Shown: positions 40,237-52,755 of the stretch, in pieces
How the letters are laid out: each line of letters starts with the position of its first letter
Numbering within the stretch: the first letter of the stretch is position 1
Notes under the pieces: model-generated
Database searches by the model: none
What the model was told of the DNA's origin: nothing
The model's input: only the letters and a program-made list of their open reading frames with translations
Translations under genes and position numbers: made by a program
Origin: Globisporangium splendens
Taxonomy: Eukaryota; Oomycota; Peronosporomycetes; Pythiales; Pythiaceae
Length of the DNA: 64,000 nucleotides
Reading direction: 5' to 3'
Assembly (NCBI GenBank): GCA_006386115.1
Contig: VFIW01000027.1
Span: 1 to 64,000, forward strand

Positions 40237-41960
40237 TTATTCTTCTCGAGGCATCATCTGAAGTGGCAGTCCCCCCTTCATCGTCAGCGTTGGACTCAAA
40301 GTGTACCCGCGATTCTCCAATTGCTCACCCTCTTGGATCTGCACGTGGAAATTGCGCACCATCACGGCAATGAACATCTTCGCTTCAAGGAGCGCCATGT
40401 TCATGCCAATGCAAATGCGTGGTCCCGCTTGGAAAGCCGGAAACTCATACACGCTCGGACGAGTCTTCATCTCGAGCCAGCGTTCCGGACGGAATATCTT
40501 TGGGTCATCGCCCCAGATCGGGTTGTGGCGACCCATGTACCATGGTGAGTACAATACCTCAGTGCCCGCTGGAATAAACGTACCATCGGGCAAGTAGTCG
40601 TCCTCAGCTGCTTCCTTTCGATCAATTGGGACGGTTGGATACAACCGCATGGACTCACTGACGACGGCGTCGAGGTATTTGAGCTTCTTGACATCGTCAT
40701 ACGTGAGTTCGCTCTTGTTGAGCTCCTGAAGCTCTTGAAGGATCTTGTCTTGGATCTCCGGGTGCTGAACCAGACAATAGAACACGTACGTGATGGTTGA
40801 CGACGTTGTGTCCCAACCAGCGGCGATGATTGTCAGGAAGATCGAGCGCAATGTTTCCACATCCAACACCGACGAGCCCTCGTTGCCATCGAGTTCCCGC
40901 GCTTTCTTGATAAACAACGACATGATATCGAACTTTGTGGCGAGTTCGTCGTCGCTTTCCTTAAGACGTCTTGCGAGGATCACATCAGCGATGTTTGTCA
41001 TGACTTTGGCTTCACGCTTGAGGCGCCACTCGCTCGGCATGCACCACCAGAACGTCCGAAAGTACGGTTTGACGAAGAAGCGGTCGGCGATGTTGGACGC
41101 CACGAAGCTCATGGACTCGAGAAAGCTCAACCCGAGACGCTTGTCGACGTTGGTGAGAGGCACGCCACAGCCAACGTCGAAAATGGCCTGAAGCGTGTAC
41201 TGACTCGCGATTTCGAGGATATTGCATTTGCCATCCTGCACGTCGACAATTTCGACCATCTTGAGCGCGTATTTGTGGAAAATCTTCTCTGAAAAGAGCT
41301 TGAAATTGTTGGTTGTAAACACTTTGGATGCAACTTGGCGCTGCAGCTTCCACATCGCGCCATTGTCGGCTGAATGCGCGTGGTTGAGCCCAAAGAACGA
41401 CTTGCCAAACAGGTCCGAGAACGTCGCCAAGAGCGGCTCAGCTTTGATGTAGTTGTTGAAGTTTGTGGTCAAGATGTGCTTCACGTCCTCAGCACTAGTG
41501 ATCTGAGGCGCATGCAAAAGAAACAAACAAAACAGAATATTACAAATAAGACACGCATCGGCGGGTATGCATAGAACGAATGCTCTTACGTAGACGGAGC
41601 CGTTGGAGAAGAGATCCCACGGGAGCTTGATGCGTCCGCCGTACTCCACCATCAGCGACTCCTATGTGTCATTGCCAAAGCAAACACCAGGGGGGAAACG
41701 AGGGTGAGATTCATATATCCATGTACATATCACCATTGCATAGCACCACGAACCTGGTAGTCGTAGATGGTGTCGATATTTTTCGTGATCTCGGGCAGCA
41801 TACCCAGCAGGAACCTCCCCTTCGGACCGGGCAGCGGCGCCAGACCCTTTGCGATGCGCATCTTGCGGCGCACATCCTGGAGAAACGGGACCAGGACGCG
41901 CGTGAGTGCGACCACCGCCAGCGCGGCCGCGACCTGCGCGAACGAGACGCTGCTCCACAT
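40237..41960 (-). CDS. Cytochrome P450, copy 2 (514 aa, 3 exons)
   Basis: Exons 41754-41960, 41590-41661 and 40237-41502 on the complement. Introns are 92 and 87 nt, phase 0. N-terminal anchor then PLPGPKG hinge. I-helix AGWDTT, ExxR in ESMR, PERW, and heme loop FQAGPRICIG. It is closest in sequence to copy 3 (both share, for example, FFGLNHAHSADNGAMWKLQR). The protein ends MMPREE. Convergent with copy 1, with a 186-bp gap between stop codons. Confidence 0.95.
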
Positions 41961-42121
41961 GGCGACTGAAATGCGAGAGTGGAGGCACCACCAGAGACGA
42001 CGGTCTGCATGACGATGCCTTGATGGGCGGGAGCGATGCGGAGTGGCGTGTGTGTCTTTTCTTTTCTTCCTGCCCACTTGGTCACTTGTCATCTGTCGCC
42101 GTGTGTACCACGAGATGACCA

Positions 42122-42544
42122 AAATGAAGTGCTGGAAGGTTGAAGTGGCGGTCTCTCCTGCGAGGAGAAATATCGTCTTGATGGATGGGGAAAAGGGTTC
42201 GGAGCATCTGAGATGAGTGTGTTTTGCTGTCGGATGATCAGAAGCTAGCGCAGTGCTGCAATAAGGACGAGAAGCCGTAGAGTCAATGACTCATCGACGA
42301 TGAGTAGAGATTTCCACGAATTGGAGTCAATTCGTAAAAAGGAAATCAAACAGAATTGAGTCTGTCGGAGTAATTTTCATGCCAAAGGGATGCGATTTTT
42401 CGTTTAGCCCAGTGCATTGAAACAAAAAGAAAGAAGCCGATTCATACAGTATTCATCCTCGGCGGTGTACTCTCCACGCGCTCGTTCACATGCGTTCTCT
42501 GTACATCGAGCGCCGAGTCTTCGCAACACAAATACGCTCTCGTC
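42122..42544. other. Intergenic between P450-2 and the LPMO-like gene
   Basis: No gene recognised. It should contain the promoter of P450-2 and the 3' UTR of the LPMO-like gene. Confidence 0.5.
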
Positions 42545-43561
42545 TTACGAGCGGCGTGCGGACTTGACCTTGCACTTGACAATGTCCGTTCCGTTGGTCA
42601 ACGTCGATGGAACGTCGTCGGCGTCGCCGCCAACTTCGCCCTTGGAGGTCTTGCTGGGCTTGGGGGTTTTTGGTGCCTTCGCTGGCTTTGGTGTCTTGGT
42701 TGGTTTTGGGGTCTTGGTCGAAGGCGCCTTGGTCGTTGGCGAAGGAGCCTTCGTCGCAGGAGTCTTGGTCGCTGGTGCAGGCGTCTTCGACGATGACGTC
42801 GCGGCCGGAGTGGTGGACGACGACGAACCGCTACCACCGAGTCCCTTCAGAGGAACGCAATTCTCTGTAATAAAACAACGATTAAAATGGGTGAGCTGTC
42901 TATCCGCATTTGTGCACGAAAGAAATAGTCGAGCTTTGAGCGAACGTACTGTACACTTGCCAGCGGGTGCCCGAGTCCTGGAGACCGAGCCAGAAGAAGC
43001 GCAGCATGCAGTTGCTCTTGCACGACGAAAAGTCGATGTTCCACACCGGGATTTTATCGCCGAAGGTGGCTTCGCAGTCGTCATCTTGCATCACGCGCTT
43101 ATCGTCGAGCCAGATTTCACATGGACCCTAACATGATCCATATAGAGGGATTCGAGTGGTTAGTCACGATCGAAGCACACAAGTATACACACGCAGAAGC
43201 AATGCTCGCTTTAAGAACGTACTGGGTGGACGATCGGGCGCGAGAAGTGGACCTTGTTGTCGGACGGGATGGCTTTCGGCGTGGCGTTCGGGTCGGTCTT
43301 GCCGCAGAGCGCGCCTTTGTCCTCAATGTACGAGCGCAGCGTATCAAAGCCCTTCTCCTTGGAGACCTTGGCGAAGTTGGCTGGGTCCTTCCAGTTGCCC
43401 GTCCATGGCGGCGGGAACTCGACGATCCACTCGGACGGGTTGCTCGTGCCCTTGGGGAACTCGGACTTGGGCACTTCGATGAAGCCGTGGGCGTCTGCGT
43501 GTTGAGGCACGCTCGCCGCGGCGAGGGCGAACGTCGCGATCACGACTGCGGCGTTGACCAT
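42545..43561 (-). CDS. Secreted LPMO-like protein with mature N-terminal His (278 aa, 3 exons)
   Basis: Exons 43223-43561, 42950-43127 and 42545-42864 on the complement. Introns are 95 and 85 nt; lengths sum to 279 codons. Residues 1-24 are a signal peptide with predicted cleavage ADA|HG, so the mature protein starts with His, as copper-dependent lytic polysaccharide monooxygenases require for the histidine brace. The core (about 25-175) has several Cys (CGKT, GPCEIWLDD, DDDCEA, SSCKSNCM) suited to disulfides, plus downstream His residues (VHFSRPIVHP) that could supply the second ligand. The tail is a Thr/Pro/Ala/Lys-rich linker, probably O-glycosylated. Oomycetes have the pectin-active LPMO family AA17, and this is a plausible member. 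Family assignment rests on pattern, not alignment. Confidence 0.7.
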
Positions 43562-44672
43562 CGTGGCTGAACTTGCAGGTCGGGGGATGCACGATCGACG
43601 GAGCGGATTGGGGAATGAGGAGCGTCGTCGCGCGCTTGGTGACCTGCTCACTGAGCGACAGCCTCAAGAAACCAACGTCCATGTGATCAACCAGAGAGAC
43701 CCCGAAAATCGGTTCAGCGTGCCGTGGAAACATATGGTTCGTCGTACACCCCGCCACAAGGGACAAGTGGCCATTCTGACTGGTGGCCATATCCGGATGG
43801 CAAAGAGCCAGTACGAACGGTAACACTTGCGGAACATGTAAAGGCGCGGCGTGCTGAAAGCAACATGGTGCGACGCGGACTAAGCCTATTAAAACAGGTT
43901 ATTGGTGGCCAGCTGCCTGTACGAATGCGACCGTAATTCAGGGCCGAACATCTCGAGAGCGTTTACGCTGGACAAGTGGATGGCTTCAGCAAACAAGACT
44001 CTGTCGGGGGCTTTTTGTTGAGAAAGCAGCAGACAGCAAAAACCAACCAAAGCAACTATCGTGCAGTTGTTTTGGTTGGTTTTTGTGGAAAAGGTCCTTG
44101 TGGTTTTCCATATGTAGCATAGGACCACTGCAGACGCAGCATCCAAAAACGTGCCTAACTGCATTTTTAGAATAATTCGGTGTGAACCAGTCCCCGAACT
44201 CACGTTCAGACAGCGAGGAACGAAAGCGCGTGCTCTGTTTTGATTTGCGGTTGTCATTACCATACAAAAACCCAATGCAGCAATCAACTGCCACAGTTGC
44301 ATTCCCGATTCCAAGGATCACGAGCACCGTCTGCATGTCCGATTCAAGTGAAAAATTTACACCGAAAGCATTTTCTGCAAACAAATTATTAGACGCAGGG
44401 ACTGTCGGCGACAGTGCCTAGTGTCGGGTACATGGAAAATACCGAAGTGTTAATTTAGGCAACTCGTTGATTTGGTCGCCAATCTTTGGCACATCTAGGA
44501 CTCATGCATCTCAATTTTAGGACTGACACAATATCAATACACATAGGACTCACACCATTAAGTTCAGGACGCGTTGAAGTTGGCACTCCAGCTAGTCCGA
44601 CACACACAAACACTGTGCATTCATCACCACGACCAAACAAAGATACTCTCTTCAAGCCTGCGGTGCTGGCGC
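43562..44672. other. Intergenic, no gene recognised
   Basis: Short open frames only, none protein-like on inspection. It contains the promoter of the LPMO-like gene and the 3' UTR of P450-3. Confidence 0.5.
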
Positions 44673-46381
44673 TTAGAAGGCTCGTGCAACCTGTCGCGGC
44701 GTCATTTGGAGCGGCAGTCCGTCCTTCATCGTCAGCGTCGGACTGATGACGTACCCGCGGTCTTCCAGTTGCTCGCCGTCCTGGATCTGGGTGCGAAAGT
44801 TCTTGACCATGACAGCAATAAACATCTTGGTCTCGAGCAGCGCCATGTTCATGCCGATGCAAACGCGTGGACCGGCTTGGAAGGCTGGGAAGTCGTACAT
44901 GCTGGGGCGAGTCTTCATCTCGAGCCAGCGTTCAGGACGGAACACCATTGGGTCGTCCCCCCAGATCGGGTTGTGACGACCCATGTACCACGGCGAATAG
45001 ATTAGCTCAGTGCCTGCTGGGATAAACGTACCGTCAGGCAAACGATCATCTTGAGCGGCCATTTTCTTGTCAAACGGCACGGTCGGGTACAACCGCATGG
45101 ACTCGCTGACGACGGCGTCCAAGTATTTGAGCTTCTTGATGTCGTCGTACGTGAGTGAGGACTTTTGCAGGTTCTCGAGCTCTTCAAAGAGCTGTGCTTG
45201 TGCTTGAGGGTTCTGAATCAGAGAGTAGAATGCGTACGTGATCGAAGCGGACGTCGTGTCCCATCCAGCGAAGATGAACGTGAGGAAGATCGAGCGCACG
45301 GTGTCGAGGTCCAGTACCGAGGATCCTTCCTCTCCACTCAACTCACGCGCTTTCTTGATAAAGAGCGACATGATATCCGATCTCGGTGCCAGCTCCTCGT
45401 CCGTCTCGTTCAGCCGCCGCTCGAGGATCTTGTCTGCAATCGCAGTCATCACCTTCACTTCACGCATGAGTCGATATTCGCTGGGCATGCACCACCACAG
45501 GTACTTGTAGTATGGCTTGGCAAGTATCCGATCGGCAATGTTGCTCACAACGAAGCTCATGGACTCGAGAAAGCTGAGACCGAGTTGCTCATCGACTTCA
45601 GAGAGCGGCACGCCGCAGCCGACGTCGAAAATGGCCTGAAGCGTGTACTGACTCGCGATCTCGAGCATGTCGCACTTGCCGCCTTTCTTGTTGATGATGT
45701 CGACCATTTTCAGCGAGTATTTGCGGAAAATCTGCTCGGAGAAGCGCTTAAAGTTGTTGGTCGTAAACACTTTGGACGCGACTTGACGTTGCAGCTTCCA
45801 CATCGCGCCATTGTCGGCCGAGTGCGCGTGGTTGAGTCCGAAGAACGACTTGCCGAAGAGCTCCGAGAACGTCGCGAGCAGCGAGTCGGCTTTGATGTAG
45901 TTGTTGAAGTTCGTGGTCAAGATGTGCTTGACATCCTCAGGGTCTGAGATCTAGAGTATGAAGAGTAATATGAGTATAATGATAGTGCCACAGAAGAGCA
46001 GGCACAGGGCACTAGAACTTACGTAAACGGAGCCATTGGAAAAGAGATGCCACGGGTGCTTGACGCGGCCGCCATACTGCACCATCAAGTCTTCCTAGAG
46101 AGCGTCAAACAAGAGGTTTTGAGTGCAGTAGGTCGTATCACGCAGCATACGAATGGCAACATTCGAACCTGGAAGTGGTGGAACCGCGGCATGTTGCGGA
46201 TCAACTCGGGGAGCACGCCGACAAGGAACGTTCCCTTCGGACCGGGGATCGGCACCAGACCATCGGCGATCTCCAGTTTGTGGCGAAGCCACTTGAGGCA
46301 CGCGACGCCAGCGCCTGTCGCCGCGACCACGAGCAGCGCCGTCGCGAGTTGAGCGAACGAGACGGCGGCGGACACAAGCAT
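44673..46381 (-). CDS. Cytochrome P450, copy 3 (520 aa, 3 exons)
   Basis: Exons 46169-46381, 46023-46094 and 44673-45950 on the complement. Introns are 74 and 72 nt, phase 0, at the same positions as in the other copies. Hydrophobic anchor (about 8-28), PIPGPKG hinge, I-helix AGWDTT, ExxR in ESMR, PERW, heme loop FQAGPRVCIG. All key residues are present, so it is probably functional. Confidence 0.95.
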
Positions 46382-47781
46382 CACGAGTGCGTGTACCTGT
46401 CGAACGCGTGGGTGGGCTCAAGTTGGCAAATGCGAGGAGTGCACACGGTGTCGCTCTCGCGCAATCACGCATGTCACGTGTGACTTTTGCCTGTTGTCGT
46501 CCTTTAGTGGCGCAGTTGATTGAGGATGCACCCTTCCCGCTTGCTCCAGTTGCACATGTTCACTGTCAAATATAAAAGTTTGCCAACTGGAGCTATTGCA
46601 GGATAAATGTGTTTTATCGCATCGGTAGTAGCTTCATTTGTATAACCTAATAAGCACGGTGGATGTCGTTCCCCACCTGCAGTGGCTATCTTGGAGTCCT
46701 GCTGGCATCTGGTGCTTTGTCTGACATCGCTCGCATCCAACCGAGTCGACAACAGTCGTGAGTAATGCACGCATCGTCTCTACTTCAGTACATTTTCCTG
46801 TAAGAAAGTGCAGTGTACTATATTGTGTTATGTACATCTGATCGGTGTCTTGCTGGACCTTCTCGCTTCTTGGATTCTTTATTCCACGTCATCTCACATA
46901 CTGAAACCAAGTCAATCTGATTTATTTGGGAAGAAGCTCATCCCGCAAGTCGCTCACAAAAAATCGCCGCCCACGAATCGCCTCAGCACTCTGCAACCAA
47001 TCGCGCTCACAAACCAACAAGCAATCACGTCACAAGCAAAAGAACCAAAGAAAACGCAACTCCTCTCACTCATGCGCAAGCGTGGGCTGCGAGAAAAACC
47101 AGCAGACGATACTCACTGCTGAAGCATGACCGTCTTTGACGAATCCGTCGCTTTGACTAATCAGCTCCACTATCGGGCCGCAGTTGTCCGTTTTTCCTCT
47201 TTTTCTCTCATTCGACACATGAGCAGCCAGAGGGATCACTTGATCACGTAGAAAGACAGGGTCCCTCACTGGCGAAGTGGCTCATTCATTCTGGTGCGAA
47301 GAAGAAGACTCGTGCAGTGCGGTCGTTGACAAAGCATTTTATGGATTTCAGGACCAAAAAATCTACGTTATCCCTGATGCGTATGGGTTTGTATTTCTTC
47401 TGGGTGTATCTTGAATAGTTCAACTTCATTGTGCTCGAAAGGCTACGACGCGAAAGCGAACAGCTTACGGGACTAGGAGACTCGACGGGGCAAGGGCGTT
47501 GAGGTGGTTCGTTGAGTTGTGGAAATTCAAACGCAGGCGTTTGCGAGGCATTTATCATCTGATCGTGCAGCAGATGCCTGCATGCACACCAAACAGCGCT
47601 GCTCACAAGTCAGGGCTTTCGACTCAAAAGCAGCGACGTACTGAAAAAGGACTGATGCTTCCAAGAAAGTACTTTTGAAGTCGTCAAAAAGTGTGCCCTC
47701 TGTTCACAAAGTACTTTATTTTGAGGGGCTGCAATTGCACAGGGCACAACGAAACACCAACATCCCAGCCAGTCACATCTC
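46382..47781. other. Intergenic, no gene recognised
   Basis: 1.4 kb between divergently transcribed P450-3 and the zinc-finger gene. No RNA gene or protein-like frame was found. Confidence 0.5.
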
Positions 47782-49491
47782 ATGATGGCCATCAGCACCA
47801 CGAATGTGCCTCAAGCACCAGGAGCACTGCGGCGCCAGCGCTACGACAGCGCGTCCTCGGACGACGACGACAACAGCTCGTCCCGTGCGGAGCCCATGAC
47901 GCTGCGCCGCAGCAGCCGCATCAAGAGCGTCCGACCGCCAAGGTCTCCGCCGCTGTGGGCGTCTGCCGTGCAAAGCGACAATGACACACGGTGGAGCTCT
48001 GCCGAGTCATCGGCTGCCAGCGAATGCGACGGCGAAGACGATGACGACGCTGACATCGCTGATGATGTCGTTAAGCGCGAGCACGACTTTGTGTGCTCGT
48101 ACCCCACATGCCGCGCCGTGTTCACGAAGAAGGACCACTTGAGGCGCCATGCTGTTCGGTACCATGAAGTCCGCGCGTCCAGAGACGAGTACACATGCGA
48201 TCTCTGCAACCTGCGCTTTCAGACGCGCCACGAGCGCGAGCTGCACACCCGCAGCAGCGACCACCATACGCGTCGCTTCCACTGCAACGTGCCCGAGTGC
48301 GGCAAGAGCTACTCGAAGCGAGAGCACCTGCAGCGCCACGTGCTCAGCGTGCACACACCCAGGACGACAGCGAGGCAGGACGAGGAGGAGCACAAGGATG
48401 GCGAGAGCAGCAGCAACAAGCCGTTCTGGTGCGAGTTGTGCAACATCGGGTTTGCGTACAGCCACGGCTTCGTGCGTCACCAGAAGCGCTCGCACGTGAA
48501 CCAGAACAAGCCGTACGAGTGCGCGCAGTGTCTGCTGGCGTTCAAGAAGAAGTCCGATCTGCAGGCGCACTCATACGTGCACACGGGTGTGATGCCCTTC
48601 GAGTGCGAGCACTGCAGCCAGCAGTTTCTCAAGAAATTCCAGCTCAATCGGCATGCACGCACCCACGCGAGCCACAAACCGGCGCAAGCGCAGGTCTGGT
48701 TTTGCGACCAACCCGATTGCAGTGAAATGCTGCTCAGTGCCGCCGAGAAAGCGCAGCACGAGCGCGATGCGCACCACAACGCGGGAAGCCAACAGCAGCA
48801 ACAAGAGGAAGAGGCAACGCCTCACAACAAACGCAAGCGACCGCAAGAAGAAGATCCTGACACGTCTGTGGACGCAGACGCGAATCGCCGCCAACTGCTC
48901 GAGTGCAAGATCTGCACGCGCACGTTCCAGCGGAAACAGAACCTGCGCGCGCACTTGCGGACGCACTTTGAGGCCGTGGACGAGCGCAAGCTGCACGTGT
49001 GTCCGATGCCGCAGTGCGCGAATGCGTACACGCGCAAGTCAAACCTCATGGCGCACTACAACGCGATCCACGATGCCGTGCGCTCGCAGCGGTTCGTGTG
49101 TCCGTACGAGGGCTGCGCAGGCAAGTTCGGGTACAAGAAGGTGCTGCAAACGCATATCGAGAGCGTCCACGTGAACCCGACGCCCGTCAAGAAGAAGTCA
49201 AAGCAGGGCGGGTGGACGCCCATGGAGCCGAAGGCGCGCATTTTGGGCACGACGGACGATGATGGTGTCAGCAATGCAGTGATTGTCATTACAGACAAAG
49301 ATGACAAGGATCAACAAGGTGGAGAGGACTCGGTGGCGACGAGCAGCTCCATGTCGAAAGAGGACGAAGTGCATGCCACTACAGTACACACTCCCACAAT
49401 CGATTATCACCAGACAAGAACTTTCAGAGATCAGACATCAGATAAGGCAGTTTATCGGGAGTCAGAGAGCTGCAACGAAGAGCATGAATGA
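47782..49491 (+). CDS. Ten-finger C2H2 protein, TFIIIA-like (569 aa)
   Basis: Intronless. Residues 1-90 are low-complexity, Ser/Arg/Asp-rich. Ten C2H2 fingers run from about residue 104 to 470, many with TFIIIA-style CxxxxC spacing (CSYPTC, CNVPEC, CDQPDC, CPMPQC, CPYEGC) mixed with CxxC fingers. An acidic/Gln-rich insert (about 335-370) separates fingers 7 and 8. The C-terminal 100 residues are Lys- then Asp/Ser-rich. TFIIIA has nine fingers and binds the 5S rRNA gene and 5S RNA; the finger style fits, but finger number and the insert leave open another C2H2 regulator. Nuclear role inferred. Two in-frame ATGs start the protein. Confidence 0.85.
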   Translation: MMAISTTNVPQAPGALRRQRYDSASSDDDDNSSSRAEPMTLRRSSRIKSVRPPRSPPLWASAVQSDNDTRWSSAESSAASECDGEDDDDADIADDVVKREHDFVCSYPTCRAVFTKKDHLRRHAVRYHEVRASRDEYTCDLCNLRFQTRHERELHTRSSDHHTRRFHCNVPECGKSYSKREHLQRHVLSVHTPRTTARQDEEEHKDGESSSNKPFWCELCNIGFAYSHGFVRHQKRSHVNQNKPYECAQCLLAFKKKSDLQAHSYVHTGVMPFECEHCSQQFLKKFQLNRHARTHASHKPAQAQVWFCDQPDCSEMLLSAAEKAQHERDAHHNAGSQQQQQEEEATPHNKRKRPQEEDPDTSVDADANRRQLLECKICTRTFQRKQNLRAHLRTHFEAVDERKLHVCPMPQCANAYTRKSNLMAHYNAIHDAVRSQRFVCPYEGCAGKFGYKKVLQTHIESVHVNPTPVKKKSKQGGWTPMEPKARILGTTDDDGVSNAVIVITDKDDKDQQGGEDSVATSSSMSKEDEVHATTVHTPTIDYHQTRTFRDQTSDKAVYRESESCNEEHE

Positions 49492-50536
49492 TGGTCTCTA
49501 CTGTCAGACTGGTTCTTGTATGAGGCGACTGCGCCACTGAAGTTAGAAAAGTCTTGCAACACCAAAATCTCACGATTGAACTCACTGAGCTGTGTAATCA
49601 ATCTCCCATTTCTTGTTCGCCAGAGGCTGTGGCTCGACGCAAGCAAAACAAGCACATTGTACACAAAAGCCTCTAGCTCAGAAATGTTGGCAAACATAAG
49701 CTGTGGCGGGTGCATCGGGATTTGCTGTCTTTCTGACTGCTCCTGCGTGTTGTGCTTACAAGATACCAATTTCGTCAACTGCCAGCACTGTGTGAAGTGT
49801 GAACTGACCTGTGCAAATACTGACAAAGTTCGCGATTATCGGGTTGGAATTGTGTCCGAGATTTGGTGAGGGAGGAAAAATCGACACTGTGGAAAGTCGC
49901 TGTTTGAAATATCGGGAAAGTAGATTTGATGAGTGCCGTATCAGTTCTGGCAAAATATCGGGATATAGAGAATCGACTGGGAGAGCTTATCGTAGAACAA
50001 CAATGCTGTCATGCGTTTCTGTGTTTGTTTGGTTTCTTTCTGCGGAATGCGCGCGGCAGGTTGCCGCAAAGTGGCGCATTGCATTTCGCTGAGGAACATT
50101 TTGCTGCGATCCTGAAATACGCGTCTTGCCTTGCGTCTTTCCATACGAACAGGACAGGCGTCTTGGAATTTCGTGACGAAGGTTGACTTTGCGAGATGAG
50201 AAGAAGCACTTTTTAGTTTCGAAAGTCGAAGGAAAAGGTCAGCTGGCAAATGGCCAAATATCAAGTATCATGCAGCCACTGATGAGTGAAAACGGACTGA
50301 ACATTGTCCATACATAAGCTTGCTCGAATGATTTTTATCTTTTTATCTTTCGACTTGCTCGAGAGAGTCAGCGGATGGGTTTCCATTTCGCTCACGGCAT
50401 CGCATATATCCTTTGAGGAATGGCGCTATCTTCAAGTGGTGTGGGTTTCTTCGTGGAGCTCTTCCTGTTCCCCCCGCATTTTTCCATTTGAGTCGATCAG
50501 CTTCCTCCAAACCCTCCATTGTATATCGATTCCACT
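49492..50536. other. Intergenic, no gene recognised
   Basis: About 1 kb between the zinc-finger gene and P450-4, with no protein-like frame. It contains the P450-4 promoter. Confidence 0.5.
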
Positions 50537-52306
50537 ATGGTGACGGTTGTGTCGACGCTGCTCATGACGGCGACCTGGACCGATGTCACTCGCGCATTGC
50601 TGTGCATCGCGGTCGCGGCGCTGCTCTCAATCCCGATCCGAGCGCTGCGCCGCAAACTGCGGATCGCGAGGGGCCTCGCGCCACTCAAGGGTCCCAAAGG
50701 CGCGTTTCTGCTCGGCAACATCCCGAACTTTATCAAGCACAAGAACCGCATTTACGACTTCCTGGTGCGTTTCGCTCTTTGCTTATGTGCCTCATACTTG
50801 TACTTGACTCTGGTTCGTGTGCTTATATAAAACTTGGGATGTATACGCACAGGAAGAGCGCTTGTATGAATGCGGGGGCATTATGAAGATGCCGTGGCAT
50901 CTTTTCTTCGACGGTGCCATCTACGTAAGTGTGTTCATATAACAATGTCCATCGCTCTTGTCACCGTCGTCTTATGCTGAGTATATGCAAATTTGAAGAT
51001 CTCGGATCCGGAGCACGTCAAGCACATTCTGGCGACGAACTTTGAGAACTACGTCAAGCCGCAGGGCTTCCTCGACGCCTTTCAGGAGGTGTTTGCGCAC
51101 TCGTTCTTTGCGATGAACCACGCGCACAACGCGGACAACGGCGCCAAGTGGCGGCTGCAGCGCAAGATCGCGGCCAAAGTGTTTACGACTTCCAACTTTC
51201 GCCACTACACCGAGCACGTGTTTGCCAAGTACACACACGAAATGGTCGAGACGATCGAAACGTGCATGGGAAAGGGCCAATCCTGCGATATGCAGGCGCT
51301 GTGTGCGCAGTACACGCTGCGGTCGATCTTCGACATTGCGTTCGGGATCCCTCTCGACGACGTCGTGGACCCGCTCGAGTTTGCACAGCGCATGGACTTT
51401 GTCAACGCGCACTGCGCGAGTCGCCTCTTCGTCAAGCAGTACTACAAGCTGCTCAAGTGGGTCATGCCGAGCGAGTACCGCTTGAAGCGCGAGACGGACG
51501 CGATCCGCGGTATCGCCGACGCGATTCTCGCGCGTCGTCTGGACGAGCCGGATGCCAACCTCGCTGCGAGATCCGATATCCTCTCGTTGTTTATTCAAAA
51601 GGCTCGTGAGCTGGAGAAGGACGAGAGCGATAGCGGTCCATCGTTGCTCTGCGTGGACACGCTGCGATCGATCATCCTCACGTTCATCTTTGCCGGGCGT
51701 GACACGACGGCCGAGTGCATCACGTACACGTTCTACGCCATCGCGCGCCACCCGCACGTGCAGCGCAAGATCGTCGAGGAACTCCAAACCGTTCTCAATG
51801 GTAATGGAGACGCCTCGTTGTGCTACAGCGACGCCAAGCAGCTCAAGTACCTCGACGCCGTCGTGTACGAGGCCATTCGGCTGTACCCGGCGCTGCCGTA
51901 CAACGTAAAGATGGCTGTGAACGACGATCACCTCCCCGACGGCACGTTCGTTCCCGCGGGCGTTGACGTCGTGTACTCGCCGTGGTACATGGGTCGCCAC
52001 AACCCGATCTGGGGCGACGACCCGCTGGAGTTCCGCCCCGAGCGCTGGCTCGAGATGAAGACGCGGCCGAGCGCGTTCGAGTTCCCGGCGTTCCAGGCTG
52101 GCCCGCGCATCTGCATCGGCATGAACATGGCCGTGCTCGAGACCAAGATGTGCGTCGCGGGTGTGGTGCGCCACTTTGACGTCAGGATCCCGGCGAGCGA
52201 GCCGCAGGAGCGCGGGTACGTGCTCAAGTCGGGTCTGTTCATGGCTGGTGGGCTCCCGCTCGAGTGCAAACGCCGCGATACGGTCCCTGCACGGGCATTC
52301 ACGTAG
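50537..52306 (+). CDS. Cytochrome P450, copy 4 (535 aa, 3 exons)
   Basis: Exons 50537-50764, 50853-50924 and 50999-52306. Introns are 88 nt (GTGCGT donor) and 74 nt (acceptor TTGAAG, unusual because a purine precedes AG). Intron positions match the other copies. N-terminal anchor (about 15-33), PLKGPKG hinge (Lys replaces the usual Pro), I-helix AGRDTT, ExxR in EAIR, PERW, heme loop FQAGPRICIG. It is the most GC-rich and most diverged of the four. The second intron's acceptor should be confirmed. Confidence 0.93.
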
Positions 52307-52755
52307 TAAAACATAAGCGTAAAGCACTGCATGTATCCGTTATCGCTGTGTCTGAATGAATGAATCCAAGTCGTCAAGGGGTTGAAAACAAAGCATTTTG
52401 TTTTGCGTCTGTTGACGTTTCTGTGTCTATCAAAAAAATAAGTACTTGTTTCAAAGTGGAACGTTTTGCATTTTCGTGTTTGTTTTCCGTTTCGTGTGTT
52501 GTGTCGCTTCACGGCACCAAATAATCCTCCACCCAATTTCTTGCTTGCTAATTTTCCTGAATACATATTTAACACCCAAAGACTCGTGCTTTGTGCTATT
52601 GCTTGCTACTATTTATTATTGATGCGCAGTGTAGTAGTTCATATTAGTTTTAATTTGCGTTTGGAGCGCGAGCTAATCGACAGCTTGTCAATGTGCAGAC
52701 TCCTTTTTTGGTGGTGGTAGCGTTATAGAAAAGAATGTGCGAAAAAAATGTCAAG
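52307..52755. other. Intergenic between convergent genes
   Basis: AT-richer 3' UTR region of P450-4 and ARL6. No gene. Confidence 0.5.

Noticed and set aside
50972..52327. 451-codon minus-strand frame
   Set aside because: Antisense of P450 copy 4, with no protein-like features. The same applies to the 469-codon frame opposite P450 copy 1 and the 380-codon frame opposite the recombinase paralogue.
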